NCBI GenBank assembly: GCA_028689735.1
Contig: JAQVCP010000016.1
Span: 1 to 59,904 of the forward strand
Source: Hespellia sp.
Lineage (GTDB): Bacteria > Bacillota > Clostridia > Lachnospirales > Lachnospiraceae
Reading direction: 5' to 3'
DNA: 59,904 nt
Shown here: positions 1-9,127 of the stretch, in pieces
Layout: each line of letters begins with the position of its first letter
How positions within the stretch are numbered: position 1 is the stretch's first letter
Made by a program: the position numbers and the translations under genes
Notes under the pieces: model-generated
Told to the model about the DNA's origin: nothing
The model's database searches: none
What the model saw: the letters and a program-made list of their open reading frames with translations, nothing else

Positions 1-2
1 GC

Positions 3-467
3 GATTCTCTGAATTATATTGCAGAGGAAGAGGACTTAGAGCAGGTGTTTCGCTGGGTCAACAATTATCTTGATCCTGCGGGGGTATTTATTTTTGATTT
101 TAATACAGAATATAAGTACCGGGAAATCCTGGGGAATCAGACCATTGCGGAGAACAGGGAGAACTGCAGCTTCATATGGGATAATTACTATTATGAGGAA
201 GAGAAGATGAATGAGTATGAGCTGAGTCTGTTCATCCGGGACGAGGAGCTATCGAAGGAACATGGCGAAATCTTTCGGAATTATAAGGAAACCCATTTTC
301 AGAGGGCATATACATTGGATACTATGAAGCGGCTGATTGTGGATGCCGGACTGGAATATGTGGCGGCATATGATGCATTTACCAGAGAGGCGCCCACAGA
401 CCGGAGTGAGAGAATCTATGTGATTGCAAGAGAGCATGGGAAGCTGGAAGAAAAGAACAAAGAATGA
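3..467 (+). CDS. SAM-dependent methyltransferase, C-terminal part (5' end outside window)
   Basis: The reading frame is open from base 3, so this is the tail of a gene that starts upstream. The visible part runs DSLNYIAEEEDL, then a strand ending in VFIFDFNTEYKY, and closes with GLEYVAAYDAFT and a terminal RIYVIAREH strand. This matches the second half of class I methyltransferases of the Methyltransf_25/11 type. The SAM-binding glycine motif would lie before the window, so substrate and exact family cannot be told. The stop lies 35 bases before the hslO start, so the two are probably co-transcribed. A GTG at 45 is internal and not a likely start. Confidence 0.7.
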   Translation, partial: DSLNYIAEEEDLEQVFRWVNNYLDPAGVFIFDFNTEYKYREILGNQTIAENRENCSFIWDNYYYEEEKMNEYELSLFIRDEELSKEHGEIFRNYKETHFQRAYTLDTMKRLIVDAGLEYVAAYDAFTREAPTDRSERIYVIAREHGKLEEKNKE

Positions 468-501
468 GATGAATAAAAATACAGAGAAAGAGGATATAGA
501 G

Positions 502-1380
502 ATGGCAACAGATAAGATTGTAAGAGCAACCGCTGCAAATTCACAGATTCGTGCATTCGCAGCATCCACAAAGGAGATGGTAGAGGAGGCGAGAAGACGT
601 CATAACACGAGCCCAGTGGCCACGGCAGCACTGGGAAGACTGCTCACGGGCGGTGCCATGATGGGAAGTATGATGAAAAATGATACGGACCTTTTAACCA
701 TTCAGATGAAGGGCAGCGGTCCCATGAAGGGGGTCACGGTCACCGCTGACAGCCGGGGGAATGCCAAGGGATATGTGGAGGTTCTGGATGTCATGCTGCC
801 GCCAAAGAACGGAAAGCTTGACGTGGGCGGCGCCATGGGAATCGGTGTCCTGAGTGTGATAAAGGATATGGGACTGAAGGATCCGTATGTGGGACAGACT
901 GCCATCCAGACCGGGGAGATTGCAGAAGATCTGACTTACTATTTTGCAACGTCAGAGCAGGTGCCTTCATCTGTGGGACTGGGCGTCCTTATGAACAAGG
1001 ATAATACGGTCAAATGTGCAGGCGGTTTTATTATTCAGGTGATGCCGTTTATCGAGGATGAGGTTTTGGATAAGCTGGAGGAGAATATCAAGCATATTAC
1101 TTCTGTCACGGAGATGCTGGAAAAGGATCACACACCGGAAAAGATGCTGGAGGAAGTGCTTGCGGGGCTGAATGTGGAATTTACAGATACCCTGCCGACA
1201 CAGTTTGCATGTAACTGCTCAAAAGAACGGATCGAAAAGGCCATTATCAGTATTGGGAAGAAAGAAATTCAGGCAATGATCGATGACGATAAAGAGATTG
1301 AAGTGAAATGTCATTTCTGTAACACAGCGTATCATTATTCAGTGGACGAGCTTGGGGTATTATTGAAAAAAAGCAAGTGA
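502..1380 (+). CDS. hslO: Hsp33 redox-regulated molecular chaperone
   Basis: Cytosolic holdase chaperone that binds unfolding proteins under oxidative stress. The start at 502 gives MATDKIVRATAANSQIRAF, the usual Hsp33 N-terminus, and an AAAGAGG ribosome site lies 8 bases upstream; longer in-frame starts at 424 and 469 add non-conserved residues. The protein is about 292 residues, normal for the family. The C-terminal redox switch is complete: Cys237 and Cys239 (CNC) and Cys270 and Cys273 (CHFC), the CxC...CxxC zinc site that is known to form disulfides on activation. It is followed after 35 bases by nadE, so it probably sits in one operon with the methyltransferase and nadE. Confidence 0.95.
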   Translation: MATDKIVRATAANSQIRAFAASTKEMVEEARRRHNTSPVATAALGRLLTGGAMMGSMMKNDTDLLTIQMKGSGPMKGVTVTADSRGNAKGYVEVLDVMLPPKNGKLDVGGAMGIGVLSVIKDMGLKDPYVGQTAIQTGEIAEDLTYYFATSEQVPSSVGLGVLMNKDNTVKCAGGFIIQVMPFIEDEVLDKLEENIKHITSVTEMLEKDHTPEKMLEEVLAGLNVEFTDTLPTQFACNCSKERIEKAIISIGKKEIQAMIDDDKEIEVKCHFCNTAYHYSVDELGVLLKKSK

Positions 1381-1415
1381 TATTAAAAAACGAAAGCGTG
1401 AGAGAGGAAAAAGAC

Positions 1416-3335
1416 ATGAGACATGGATTTATAAAAGCAGCAGCCGCTACACCGGATATCAGGGTGGCAGATGTAGCGTTTAATACACAGCAGATTAAGG
1501 CTGCCATTGATGAGGCAGTGGAGAAGAAGGCTAAGGTGATTGTATTTCCGGAGCTTTGCATCACCGGGTATACCTGCGGCGATTTATTTACACAGGACGT
1601 ACTGCTGACAGCGGCCAGAGCGGCTCTTCATGAAATTAAGGAGTACACGGCTCAGAAGGACGCTTTGATTTTTGTCGGTGTTCCACTTTCTGTTGATGGG
1701 GAGCTGTACAATGTGGCGGCAGCCCTGAATGGAGGAGAGATTCTGGGACTTACGACCAAGACGTTTCTGCCGAATTATGGTGAGTTTTATGAGATGCGCC
1801 AGTTCCGTCCGGGACCAAAGAAGGCCCGGGAGATTCTGTTTGATGGAAAAAAGGTGCCATTTGGTCCGCAGATTCTCTTTCAGTCAGACTGCATGGAGAA
1901 TCTGGTGGTGTCCGCGGAAATCTGCGAGGATGTCTGGTCACCGATTCCGCCAAGTATTCAGGCAGCCATGGAAGGGGCAACGGTGATCGTCAACTGTTCG
2001 GCCAGCGATGAGACCATTGGCAAGGACGGGTATCGGAGAGATTTGATTGGCGGCCAGTCTGCGAGACTGATTGCCGGATATATTTATGCGAATGCCGGAG
2101 AAGGGGAGTCCACGACAGACCTTGTTTTTGGCGGTCATAATATCATTGCGGAGAACGGAACCATTCTTCAGGAAGCAAAGCGTTTCCAGAACAGCATTGT
2201 CTACAGCGAAATTGATGTAAACCGTATCATTAATGAGAGAAGGAAGAATACCACTTTCCAGTCTTCGGATGACCCGCAGCTGATGCGTGTTCCGTTTTCG
2301 GTAGAAAAGGAAGAGACTGCGCTTACCAGAACATTTCCAAAGAAACCATTTGTTCCACAGGATGAGCGGGTCAAAGCGGAGCGCTGTGAAGAGATTCTGA
2401 TGATTCAGGCAATGGGATTGAAAAAGCGGCTGGAACACGCTCATGCGAAGACGGCAGTCGTGGGAATCTCAGGTGGACTGGATTCCACACTTGCGCTTCT
2501 GGTGACTGCAAAGGCATTCGATATGCTGGGCTGGGACAAGAAGCAGATTTTTTCGATTACCATGCCCTGCTTTGGAACTACGGACAGAACCTATCAGAAT
2601 GCGTGTCAGATGTCGTTGAAGCTGGGAGCAACCTTGAAGGAAGTTCCGATTGCGGATGCGGTGATGGTTCATTTTAAGGATATCGAACATGATCCTCATG
2701 ACCACAGTGTTACCTATGAGAATTGCCAGGCGAGGGAGCGGACTCAGGTTCTTATGGATATTGCAAACAAGCATGGAGGAATGGTAATCGGAACCGGAGA
2801 TATGTCCGAACTGGCACTTGGCTGGGCAACCTATAACGGGGACCATATGTCTATGTACGGGGTCAATGGATCCGTACCGAAGACTTTGGTGAGACATCTG
2901 GTCAAGCATGCGGCGGATCAGACCGGGGATGAACAGCTCAAAGCGGTTTTATATGATGTGCTGGATACACCAGTCAGTCCGGAACTTCTTCCTCCCAAGG
3001 ATGGAAACATTGCACAGAAGACGGAGGACCTGGTTGGACCTTATGAGCTTCATGATTTCTTCCTGTATTATCTGCTTCGTTTTGGATATGAGCCAAGTAA
3101 GATTTTCCGACTTGCGAAGATTACCTTTGCAGGGGTCTATGATGGTGTGACCATACTTCGATGGCTGGAGACGTTCTGTAAGCGGTTCTTTACGCAGCAG
3201 TTTAAGCGTTCCTGTCTTCCGGATGGTCCGAAGATCGGCACGGTAGCCCTCTCACCAAGAGGGGACTGGAGAATGCCAAGCGATGCCTGCGCTGCAGTGT
3301 GGCTGAAGGATTTGGGAAATTGTAAATTAGATTAG
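1416..3335 (+). CDS. nadE: Glutamine-dependent NAD+ synthetase
   Basis: Final step of NAD+ synthesis: amidation of deamido-NAD+ using ammonia released from glutamine. The N-terminal nitrilase-type glutaminase domain (about residues 1-280) shows the Glu-Lys-Cys triad at E46 (FPELCITGY), K115 (TTKTFLPNYGE) and C170 (SAEICEDVW). The C-terminal synthetase domain has the ATP-pyrophosphatase loop SGGLDST near residue 352 and the GTGDMSELALGW segment. At about 639 residues it is the long, glutamine-using form. The start at 1416 has an AGAGGAAA ribosome site; the in-frame GTG at 1377 overlaps the hslO stop and is less likely. Confidence 0.95.
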   Translation: MRHGFIKAAAATPDIRVADVAFNTQQIKAAIDEAVEKKAKVIVFPELCITGYTCGDLFTQDVLLTAARAALHEIKEYTAQKDALIFVGVPLSVDGELYNVAAALNGGEILGLTTKTFLPNYGEFYEMRQFRPGPKKAREILFDGKKVPFGPQILFQSDCMENLVVSAEICEDVWSPIPPSIQAAMEGATVIVNCSASDETIGKDGYRRDLIGGQSARLIAGYIYANAGEGESTTDLVFGGHNIIAENGTILQEAKRFQNSIVYSEIDVNRIINERRKNTTFQSSDDPQLMRVPFSVEKEETALTRTFPKKPFVPQDERVKAERCEEILMIQAMGLKKRLEHAHAKTAVVGISGGLDSTLALLVTAKAFDMLGWDKKQIFSITMPCFGTTDRTYQNACQMSLKLGATLKEVPIADAVMVHFKDIEHDPHDHSVTYENCQARERTQVLMDIANKHGGMVIGTGDMSELALGWATYNGDHMSMYGVNGSVPKTLVRHLVKHAADQTGDEQLKAVLYDVLDTPVSPELLPPKDGNIAQKTEDLVGPYELHDFFLYYLLRFGYEPSKIFRLAKITFAGVYDGVTILRWLETFCKRFFTQQFKRSCLPDGPKIGTVALSPRGDWRMPSDACAAVWLKDLGNCKLD

Positions 3336-3398
3336 TTCAGACTTTCAAGAAGAGAGCGGGAGTCTGGAAAGAATTGATTTGAAAGAAGCATAATATAA

Positions 3399-3449
3399 AG
3401 AAAGACCCGGATGACAAGCTGGAAAATTGTCATCTGGGTCTTTCTTTCC
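3399..3449. terminator. Bidirectional intrinsic terminator after nadE
   Basis: A 19-base arm at 3399-3417 (AGAAAGACCC then GGATGACAA) pairs with 3428-3446 around a short loop, followed by TTT. The left arm begins with A-rich sequence, so it can also end transcription of the convergent minus-strand gene that stops at 3566. Confidence 0.85.
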
Positions 3450-3565
3450 TGGATCCTACAGAAGCAGCCGATGTGGATTCAGCAGAGAGGTAGTCAAAGC
3501 GGATCATGCAGTCCGCTATACTGCCTGACGCTACAACTCATAGCAGCTATCACTGCCTGATGAGG

Positions 3566-3988
3566 TTAACTTAATACCTTGCAGTGATCAAGATTCACGC
3601 CCTTCATCTCATCAACGGTTGCGCTGATGCTGAGATAGAAGTCAATCTTGTTGTCTGCAGATACTTTGTTGATCTTCTCCATGAAATCTGGAAGGCTCAC
3701 AAGTGAGATGTCAACCTGTTTCAAAATTCCATCAATAAAAATAGTCTCGATATCGTGATTCCCTGCGACCATGCCGTACAAAAAGCCGATGAATTCATCA
3801 ATGTTCTTGATGTCTGCATAATCAGCCATGCAGATTGCCCGTACGTTGAAGTCAACACTGTATGTATCTCGATGACTTTTTTTGATTAATACTACATTAC
3901 CATTCGATGTTTTTGAAACTTGATTCGCTAAATCGATCATTTGTTGGGTCTTTCCACTGCCCTTAGGGCCTGTAATTAAATTTACCAT
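3566..3988 (-). CDS. Small P-loop ATP-binding protein, function unknown
   Basis: A 140-residue soluble protein with a Walker A motif GPKGSGKT at residues 7-14 and a Walker B-like strand ETIFIDGI near residue 81. The layout (P-loop at the very N-terminus, short Rossmann-like strands) recalls thymidine kinase-like or RecA-like mini-ATPases that are common as single genes in Clostridia; I do not know a tested function. An AAAGGAGA ribosome site lies just before the ATG. It is divergent from the riboswitch-controlled symporter gene and convergent with nadE, so it is probably a single-gene unit. About 340 bases upstream contain its promoter region and that of agcS. Confidence 0.75.
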   Translation of the reverse strand: MVNLITGPKGSGKTQQMIDLANQVSKTSNGNVVLIKKSHRDTYSVDFNVRAICMADYADIKNIDEFIGFLYGMVAGNHDIETIFIDGILKQVDISLVSLPDFMEKINKVSADNKIDFYLSISATVDEMKGVNLDHCKVLS

Positions 3989-4147
3989 GGCGAACTCTCC
4001 TTTATGTGTTTTTTATTGAGTATTAGCTGCTCATTTAATCTTGTTACTATTATACACTAAAGCCTAATATGGAACAACACTAAAATGGAAAGGAAAGAAA
4101 AAATTACCGATAAGTTTATCATAATTTAATATTTATGCAGTTTCACC

Positions 4148-4176
4148 TTGAAAACAGTGCGTGTATGTGATAAATT
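4148..4176 (+). promoter_or_regulatory. Sigma-A type promoter for the glycine riboswitch / agcS transcript
   Basis: TTGAAA (4148-4153), a 17-base spacer and TAAATT (4171-4176). A start near 4183 would put the riboswitch aptamer about 40 bases into the transcript. Confidence 0.55.
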
Positions 4177-4220
4177 AACGAAGTATGTTTATCTATACAT
4201 AGGAAGAAACTTAATATTAA

Positions 4221-4317
4221 CTCAGGAGAGTCTCATCAATGATGGACATACTATGATGAGCGCCGAAGGTGTAAGCGGATCGTGAATCCGCAAATCTCTC
4301 AGGCAAAAGGATGGAGG
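4221..4317 (+). promoter_or_regulatory. Glycine riboswitch (single aptamer)
   Basis: The conserved aptamer elements are visible in order: CTCAGGAGAG at 4221, GCCGAAGG at 4262, and CTCTCAGGCAAAAGGA at 4296-4311. Only one aptamer is seen, not the classical tandem. The aptamer ends about 10 bases before the agcS start codon, and the gene's ribosome site (GGAGGAAAAGGAAG) touches its 3' edge. Control of translation start by glycine binding is therefore a reasonable inference; no separate intrinsic terminator is seen between the aptamer and the gene. Confidence 0.9.
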
Positions 4318-4326
4318 AAAAGGAAG

Positions 4327-5727
4327 ATGTTTGAAGTTATTAACAATTTTATCACATGGTTTGATGGTGTTGTGTGGGGGCTGCCGTTAATCATTCTGAT
4401 CCTGGCAACAGGAATCTATCTCACAGTTCGTTTGGGGTTACTCCAAATCAGGCATTTGGGAAAAGCTCTGAAATTCATGATTAAAAATGAAGACAACGGC
4501 GAAGGTGAAGTAACAAGCTTTGGAGCACTTTGTACCGCATTATCTGCGACAATCGGAACCGGTAATATTGTCGGTGTTGCCACCGCTATCGTGGCAGGAG
4601 GACCGGGCGCATTGTTCTGGATGATCGTGGCGGCATTCTTTGGAATGGCGACGAAGTATGCAGAAGGGCTTCTGGCAATCAAGTATCGTACCATTGATGA
4701 GCAGGGACATGTGCTGGGCGGACCGTTCTACTATATTGAAAATGGTATGGGAAAGCAGTGGAGCTGGCTTGGTAAGATCTTTGCATTTTTCGGAGCAGGG
4801 GTTGGTCTTCTCGGTATCGGTACCTTTACCCAGGTAAATGGTATCGCATCAGCAGTACAGAATTTCTTTGATCCGAATATGTCGACGACGGTCAATCTGT
4901 TTGGCAATACATACTCGTGGGCAACGGTAATCTGCTGTATCATCCTTACAATCTGTGTCGGTCTGGTTGTGATCGGAGGTCTTAAGAGAATTGCCAAGGT
5001 ATCAGAGGTTGTTGTACCATTTATGGCAGTACTTTATTTTGTGTTTGCATTTCTGATTATTGTGACACATCTTACAGAGATTCCAGCAGCACTTGCAACT
5101 GTTGTGAAATCTGCATTTACAGGAAGCGCCCTGGCAGGTGGAGCAGTCGGCTCTATGGTCGTGGCTATGCAGAAGGGTATTGCACGAGGAATCTTCTCTA
5201 ATGAGGCTGGTCTTGGTAGTGCGCCCATCGCGGCAGCTGCAGCTCAGACAAAGGAGCCGGTAAGACAGGGTCTTGTTACGATGACAGGTACATTTATTGA
5301 CACCATTGTGATTTGTACAATGACCGGATTATCTATTGTCATTACAGGAACGTGGAATACCGGTCTGGAAGGTGTGGCTGTGACCACAGCAGCATTCCAG
5401 AAGGGACTTCCTTTCCCTGGCACAGTCTCTGCATTTGTACTGATGCTTTGTCTGGTGTTCTTTGCATTTACCACCATTCTCGGATGGAATTATTATGGAG
5501 AGCGATGCCTGGAATATCTGACGAACCGTAATCAGAAGGCGGTTATGACTTATCGCTGGCTTTATATCGCTGCTGTATTCTTTGGACCGTATATGACGGT
5601 GGCAGCCGTGTGGAACATTGCGGATATCTTTAATGCGCTGATGGCACTGCCGAACTTGATCGCGCTGATCTGGCTCAGCAAGGTTGTTGTGTCGGAGACG
5701 AAAGATTATTTTTCGCGTGTGCAGTAA
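4327..5727 (+). CDS. Sodium:alanine/glycine symporter (AgcS/AlsT family)
   Basis: A polytopic inner-membrane protein of 466 residues that imports alanine or glycine with sodium. Family signatures are clear: GALCTALSATIGTGNIVGVA near residues 60-80, the GPGALFWM segment, and GIARGIFSNEAGLGSAPIAA near residue 280. The start chosen at 4327 (MFEVINNFITWFDGVVWG) has a GGAGG/AAGGA ribosome site; the longer in-frame GTG at 4282 lies inside the riboswitch aptamer and is rejected. The glycine riboswitch in front suggests that glycine is a substrate or a signal. No partner gene follows; leuS with its own promoter comes next. Confidence 0.93.
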   Translation: MFEVINNFITWFDGVVWGLPLIILILATGIYLTVRLGLLQIRHLGKALKFMIKNEDNGEGEVTSFGALCTALSATIGTGNIVGVATAIVAGGPGALFWMIVAAFFGMATKYAEGLLAIKYRTIDEQGHVLGGPFYYIENGMGKQWSWLGKIFAFFGAGVGLLGIGTFTQVNGIASAVQNFFDPNMSTTVNLFGNTYSWATVICCIILTICVGLVVIGGLKRIAKVSEVVVPFMAVLYFVFAFLIIVTHLTEIPAALATVVKSAFTGSALAGGAVGSMVVAMQKGIARGIFSNEAGLGSAPIAAAAAQTKEPVRQGLVTMTGTFIDTIVICTMTGLSIVITGTWNTGLEGVAVTTAAFQKGLPFPGTVSAFVLMLCLVFFAFTTILGWNYYGERCLEYLTNRNQKAVMTYRWLYIAAVFFGPYMTVAAVWNIADIFNALMALPNLIALIWLSKVVVSETKDYFSRVQ

Positions 5728-5819
5728 ATCATAGATATGCGTCATAAGAAACAGGGCTGGATACTCACAGAAGTATAGCAGCCATATGTGAAAAATAAGA
5801 GAAAAAATGGGACTGTGGG

Positions 5820-5848
5820 TTGATTAAAATTAATCAGTGTGATACAAT
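5820..5848 (+). promoter_or_regulatory. Promoter of the leuS T-box transcript
   Basis: TTGATT (5820-5825), a 17-base spacer and TACAAT (5843-5848). It would start transcription about 400 bases before leuS, which fits a long T-box leader. Confidence 0.6.
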
Positions 5849-5854
5849 AATCGC

Positions 5855-6240
5855 TGTGTTACATGTTCCGGTTATACGGTAATCGAGAACACACAGTCAC
5901 AAAGGTTCAGACCAATTTCACAATACAAAGACATAGATGAGGAGTATTAAGAGTCTATCGTTGTTCAGAGAACTGCCGGGTGGTGCGAGGCAGCAGCGTA
6001 ATCTCCCAACTCGCCTCGGAGTTCTTTCATTGAAACAGCAGTAGATGGAAGCGGGTATTCCCGTTACAGAATGAATGAGTGCACGGTTCGGTGCGGAGCG
6101 ACATGTGGTGTGTCAGCTGGCAGATGTTTGCCGGAGGATGCCGCAGATTCCAGAAGAGCATACGAAGCGTGAATAAGAGTGGTACCACGGAAGTTCAAGC
6201 CTTTTCGTCTCTTTTTGAGATGAGAGGGCTTCATTTATAT
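5855..6240 (+). promoter_or_regulatory. T-box leader of leuS
   Basis: The leader carries the usual landmarks: a GATGAGGAGTA start of stem I near 5937, a GGTGGTGCGAGGC ... CAACTCGCCTCGGAG stem I apical region (5978-6020), AGTAG near 6049, CGGGTATTCCCGTTA (6051-6065), and the T-box sequence GAGTGGTACCACGG (6177-6190), which binds the uncharged tRNA 3' end. A terminator follows at 6197. Uncharged tRNA would favour the antiterminator and allow leuS expression. I could not place the specifier codon with confidence; leucine specificity is inferred from the gene downstream. Confidence 0.88.
6197..6231 (+). terminator. T-box terminator hairpin
   Basis: A 15-bp stem (AAGCCTTTTCGTCTC with GAGATGAGAGGGCTT, some G-U pairs) lies right after the T-box sequence and before leuS. 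The tract behind it is only T-rich (TCATTTATATTTAT). Confidence 0.75.
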
Positions 6241-6260
6241 TTATAGAAGGAGAATCAGCT

Positions 6261-8687
6261 ATGACGAAGATAGTTTATAATCACAAAGCAATTGAAAAAA
6301 AATGGCATGATATCTGGGAAGAGAACCCGGTCAATGTCAAGGAAGATGAGAACGGTAAGAAAGAGAAGTATTACTGTCTTGATATGTTCCCGTATCCATC
6401 TGGAAATGGTCTTCATGTAGGACACTGGAGAGGATATGTTATCTCCGATGTATGGAGCCGTTACAAGCTGCAGCAGGGATACTACATCGTTCATCCAATG
6501 GGATGGGATGCATTCGGTCTTCCGGCTGAGAATTACGCAATCAAGATGGGCGTTCATCCTGCAAAATCAACTGCAGAGAATGTTGCCAACATCAAGCGTC
6601 AGATTAATGAGATTGCAGCCCTTTATGACTGGGATATGGAAGTAAACACAACAGACCCTGACTTTTACAAGTGGACGCAGTGGATTTTTGTGAAGATGTT
6701 CAAAGAAGGACTTGCATACGAGAAGGAATTCCCAATCAACTGGTGTCCGTCCTGTAAGACAGGTCTTGCAAACGAAGAAGTAGTCAATGGAAAATGTGAG
6801 CGCTGTGGTACTGAGGTTACCAAGAAGAACCTTCGTCAGTGGATGCTTAAGATTACTGCATACGCAGACAGACTTCTTTCCGACCTTGACAAGCTGGACT
6901 GGCCGGAGAAGGTTAAGAAGATGCAGGCTGACTGGATTGGCAAGAGCCACGGTGCAGAGGTGGATTTCCCGGTAGAAGGAACAGACAAGAAGCTGACAGT
7001 TTATACAACAAGACCGGATACGCTCTATGGCGCAACCTTTATGGTGCTTGCTCCGGAGCATGAGATGGCAAAATCCCTTGCCACTTCTATGACAAGAGAA
7101 GCAGTAGAAGAATACATTTTCAAAGCTTCCATGAAGTCTTCCGTAGACCGTCTTCAGGACAAAGAAAAGACCGGTGTATTTACAGGAAGCTATGCAATCA
7201 ATCCGCTCAACGGAAAGCCGGTTCCAATCTGGTTATCTGATTATGTACTTGCTGATTACGGTACCGGTGCTATCATGTGTGTACCTGCCCATGATGACCG
7301 TGACTTTGAATTTGCTACCAAATTTGGCATTCCGATTGTACAGGTAATCGCAAAAGATGGCAAAGAAATTGAAAATATGACAGAAGCATATACAGCAGCC
7401 GTTGGAACTATGATCAATTCCGGTGAGTGGAATGGTATGGAGTCTTCTGAATTGAAAGAAAAAGCACCGATGATTATTGAAGAACGCGGTATTGGTAAGG
7501 CAACAACCAACTACAAGCTGCGTGACTGGGTATTCTCCCGCCAGCGTTACTGGGGCGAGCCAATCCCGATTGTTCACTGTCCGGATTGCGGAGCAGTTCC
7601 GGTGCCGGAAGAGGAGCTTCCACTTCGTCTGCCGGAGGTTGAATCCTATGAGCCGACAGGAACAGGAGAGTCACCACTTGCAGGAATCGATGAGTGGGTA
7701 AACTGTAAGTGTCCGGTTTGTGGAAAACCTGCAAAACGTGAGACGAACACCATGCCGCAGTGGGCAGGATCTTCCTGGTATTTCCTTCGTTATGTGGACA
7801 ACCACAATGATAAAGAACTGGTATCCAGAGAAAAAGCAGATGCAATGCTTCCTGTTGATATGTATATCGGTGGTGTGGAACATGCGGTACTTCATTTGCT
7901 CTACTCACGTTTCTACACGAAGTTCCTAAACGATATCGGAGTGGTAGACTTTGACGAGCCTTTCCACAAGCTGTTCAACCAGGGAATGATCACCGGAAAG
8001 AACGGAATCAAGATGAGCAAGTCCAAAGGAAATGTGGTATCTCCTGACGATCTGGTACGCGACTATGGCTGTGATTCCCTTCGTATGTACGAGCTCTTTG
8101 TAGGACCACCGGAGCTTGATGCCGAGTGGGATGACAGAGGAATCGATGGTGTATACCGTTTCCTTAAGAAAGTATGGACACTGACCATGGACAGCCTTGA
8201 GGCAAATGTAAAGGCAACAAATGAGATGATCAAGTACCGTCATAAGATGGTCAAGGACATCACGAGCCGTCTTGAGAGCTTCAGCTTGAACACGGTTATT
8301 TCCGGATTCATGGAGTATAACAACAAGTTTGCTGAAATCGCCAAGAAAGAGGGCGGAATCGACCTTGATACTCTGAGCACGATCGCAGTACTGTTATCAC
8401 CATTTGCACCACACGTTGCAGAAGAACTGTGGCAGCAGCTTGGTCATGAAGGTTCGGTATTCAAAGCTGGATGGCCAAAATACGATGAAGCACTGATGAA
8501 GGATGACGAGATTGAGGTTCCGGTTCAGATTAACGGAAAGACAAAAGCTGTTGTCAAAGTTCCGGCAGATGTTTCAAAGGATGATGCACTTGCAGCTGGA
8601 AAAGCAGCAATCGCGGATAAACTGACAGGAACAATCGTGAAAGAGATTTATGTACCTGGGAAGATTATTAATATTGTACAGAAGTAA
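6261..8687 (+). CDS. leuS: Leucyl-tRNA synthetase
   Basis: Charges tRNA-Leu with leucine. At 808 residues it is the normal bacterial length. The class I signatures are present: HVGH at residues 52-55 (the HIGH motif) and KMSKS at residues 584-588. The zinc-type segment CPSCKTGLANEEVVNGKCERC lies near residue 158, and the editing (CP1) domain shows the GTGAIMCVPAHDDRD segment near 330. An AGAAGGAG ribosome site precedes the ATG. Expression is T-box controlled. The last codons and stop form one copy of an 18-bp direct repeat (8677-8694), so this gene's 3' end seems to be an integration site that was kept functional. Confidence 0.97.
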   Translation: MTKIVYNHKAIEKKWHDIWEENPVNVKEDENGKKEKYYCLDMFPYPSGNGLHVGHWRGYVISDVWSRYKLQQGYYIVHPMGWDAFGLPAENYAIKMGVHPAKSTAENVANIKRQINEIAALYDWDMEVNTTDPDFYKWTQWIFVKMFKEGLAYEKEFPINWCPSCKTGLANEEVVNGKCERCGTEVTKKNLRQWMLKITAYADRLLSDLDKLDWPEKVKKMQADWIGKSHGAEVDFPVEGTDKKLTVYTTRPDTLYGATFMVLAPEHEMAKSLATSMTREAVEEYIFKASMKSSVDRLQDKEKTGVFTGSYAINPLNGKPVPIWLSDYVLADYGTGAIMCVPAHDDRDFEFATKFGIPIVQVIAKDGKEIENMTEAYTAAVGTMINSGEWNGMESSELKEKAPMIIEERGIGKATTNYKLRDWVFSRQRYWGEPIPIVHCPDCGAVPVPEEELPLRLPEVESYEPTGTGESPLAGIDEWVNCKCPVCGKPAKRETNTMPQWAGSSWYFLRYVDNHNDKELVSREKADAMLPVDMYIGGVEHAVLHLLYSRFYTKFLNDIGVVDFDEPFHKLFNQGMITGKNGIKMSKSKGNVVSPDDLVRDYGCDSLRMYELFVGPPELDAEWDDRGIDGVYRFLKKVWTLTMDSLEANVKATNEMIKYRHKMVKDITSRLESFSLNTVISGFMEYNNKFAEIAKKEGGIDLDTLSTIAVLLSPFAPHVAEELWQQLGHEGSVFKAGWPKYDEALMKDDEIEVPVQINGKTKAVVKVPADVSKDDALAAGKAAIADKLTGTIVKEIYVPGKIINIVQK

Positions 8688-8694
8688 TTTGAGA
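8677..8694 (+). repeat. Direct repeat, left copy (candidate attL)
   Basis: GTACAGAAGTAATTTGAG, covering the last codons and stop of leuS. It is identical to the copy at 9892-9909, and the bases just outside are partly similar. Confidence 0.7.
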
Positions 8695-8888
8695 GAAAAT
8701 CTCACAACAGAATAAAGTGCTTGGAAATATTGAAAAGTTTGTTGAATATCAAGGGTTGCAAGAATTTTTCTTCAAGAAAAGGTATCGTAGAATACCGCAA
8801 AATATCGTAACAGATTTTTAAAATGAAGTAAATTTGGAGTAAAAGTTGAAAGAAAATGGAGTAAATATTTCAAGAGGACATTAGAGGA

Positions 8889-8926
8889 ATGACGCAGACA
8901 GTAGAGATATTGTCTGCGTCATTTTT
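8889..8926 (+). terminator. Intrinsic terminator
   Basis: Perfect 12-bp stem ATGACGCAGACA / TGTCTGCGTCAT (8889-8900, 8911-8922) with a 10-base loop, followed by TTTT. A closely similar hairpin stands at 9950, just outside the right direct repeat. Confidence 0.85.
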
Positions 8927-9127
8927 AGAAGATTGCTAGAAAATGATTGGAGAGACATATTATGATACAAAGTAAAATAATTGCTGAGTAAATAAAGATT
9001 TATAAACAGGCAGGAAGAAGCGACAGATAAACAGATGTTACCAAAATGGAAACAAAGGAAATACATACTGGTACTTTCATTTTAAGTTCTATCGTTATAT
9101 GATGTGAATGAAAGAGAGGTATGGAGT

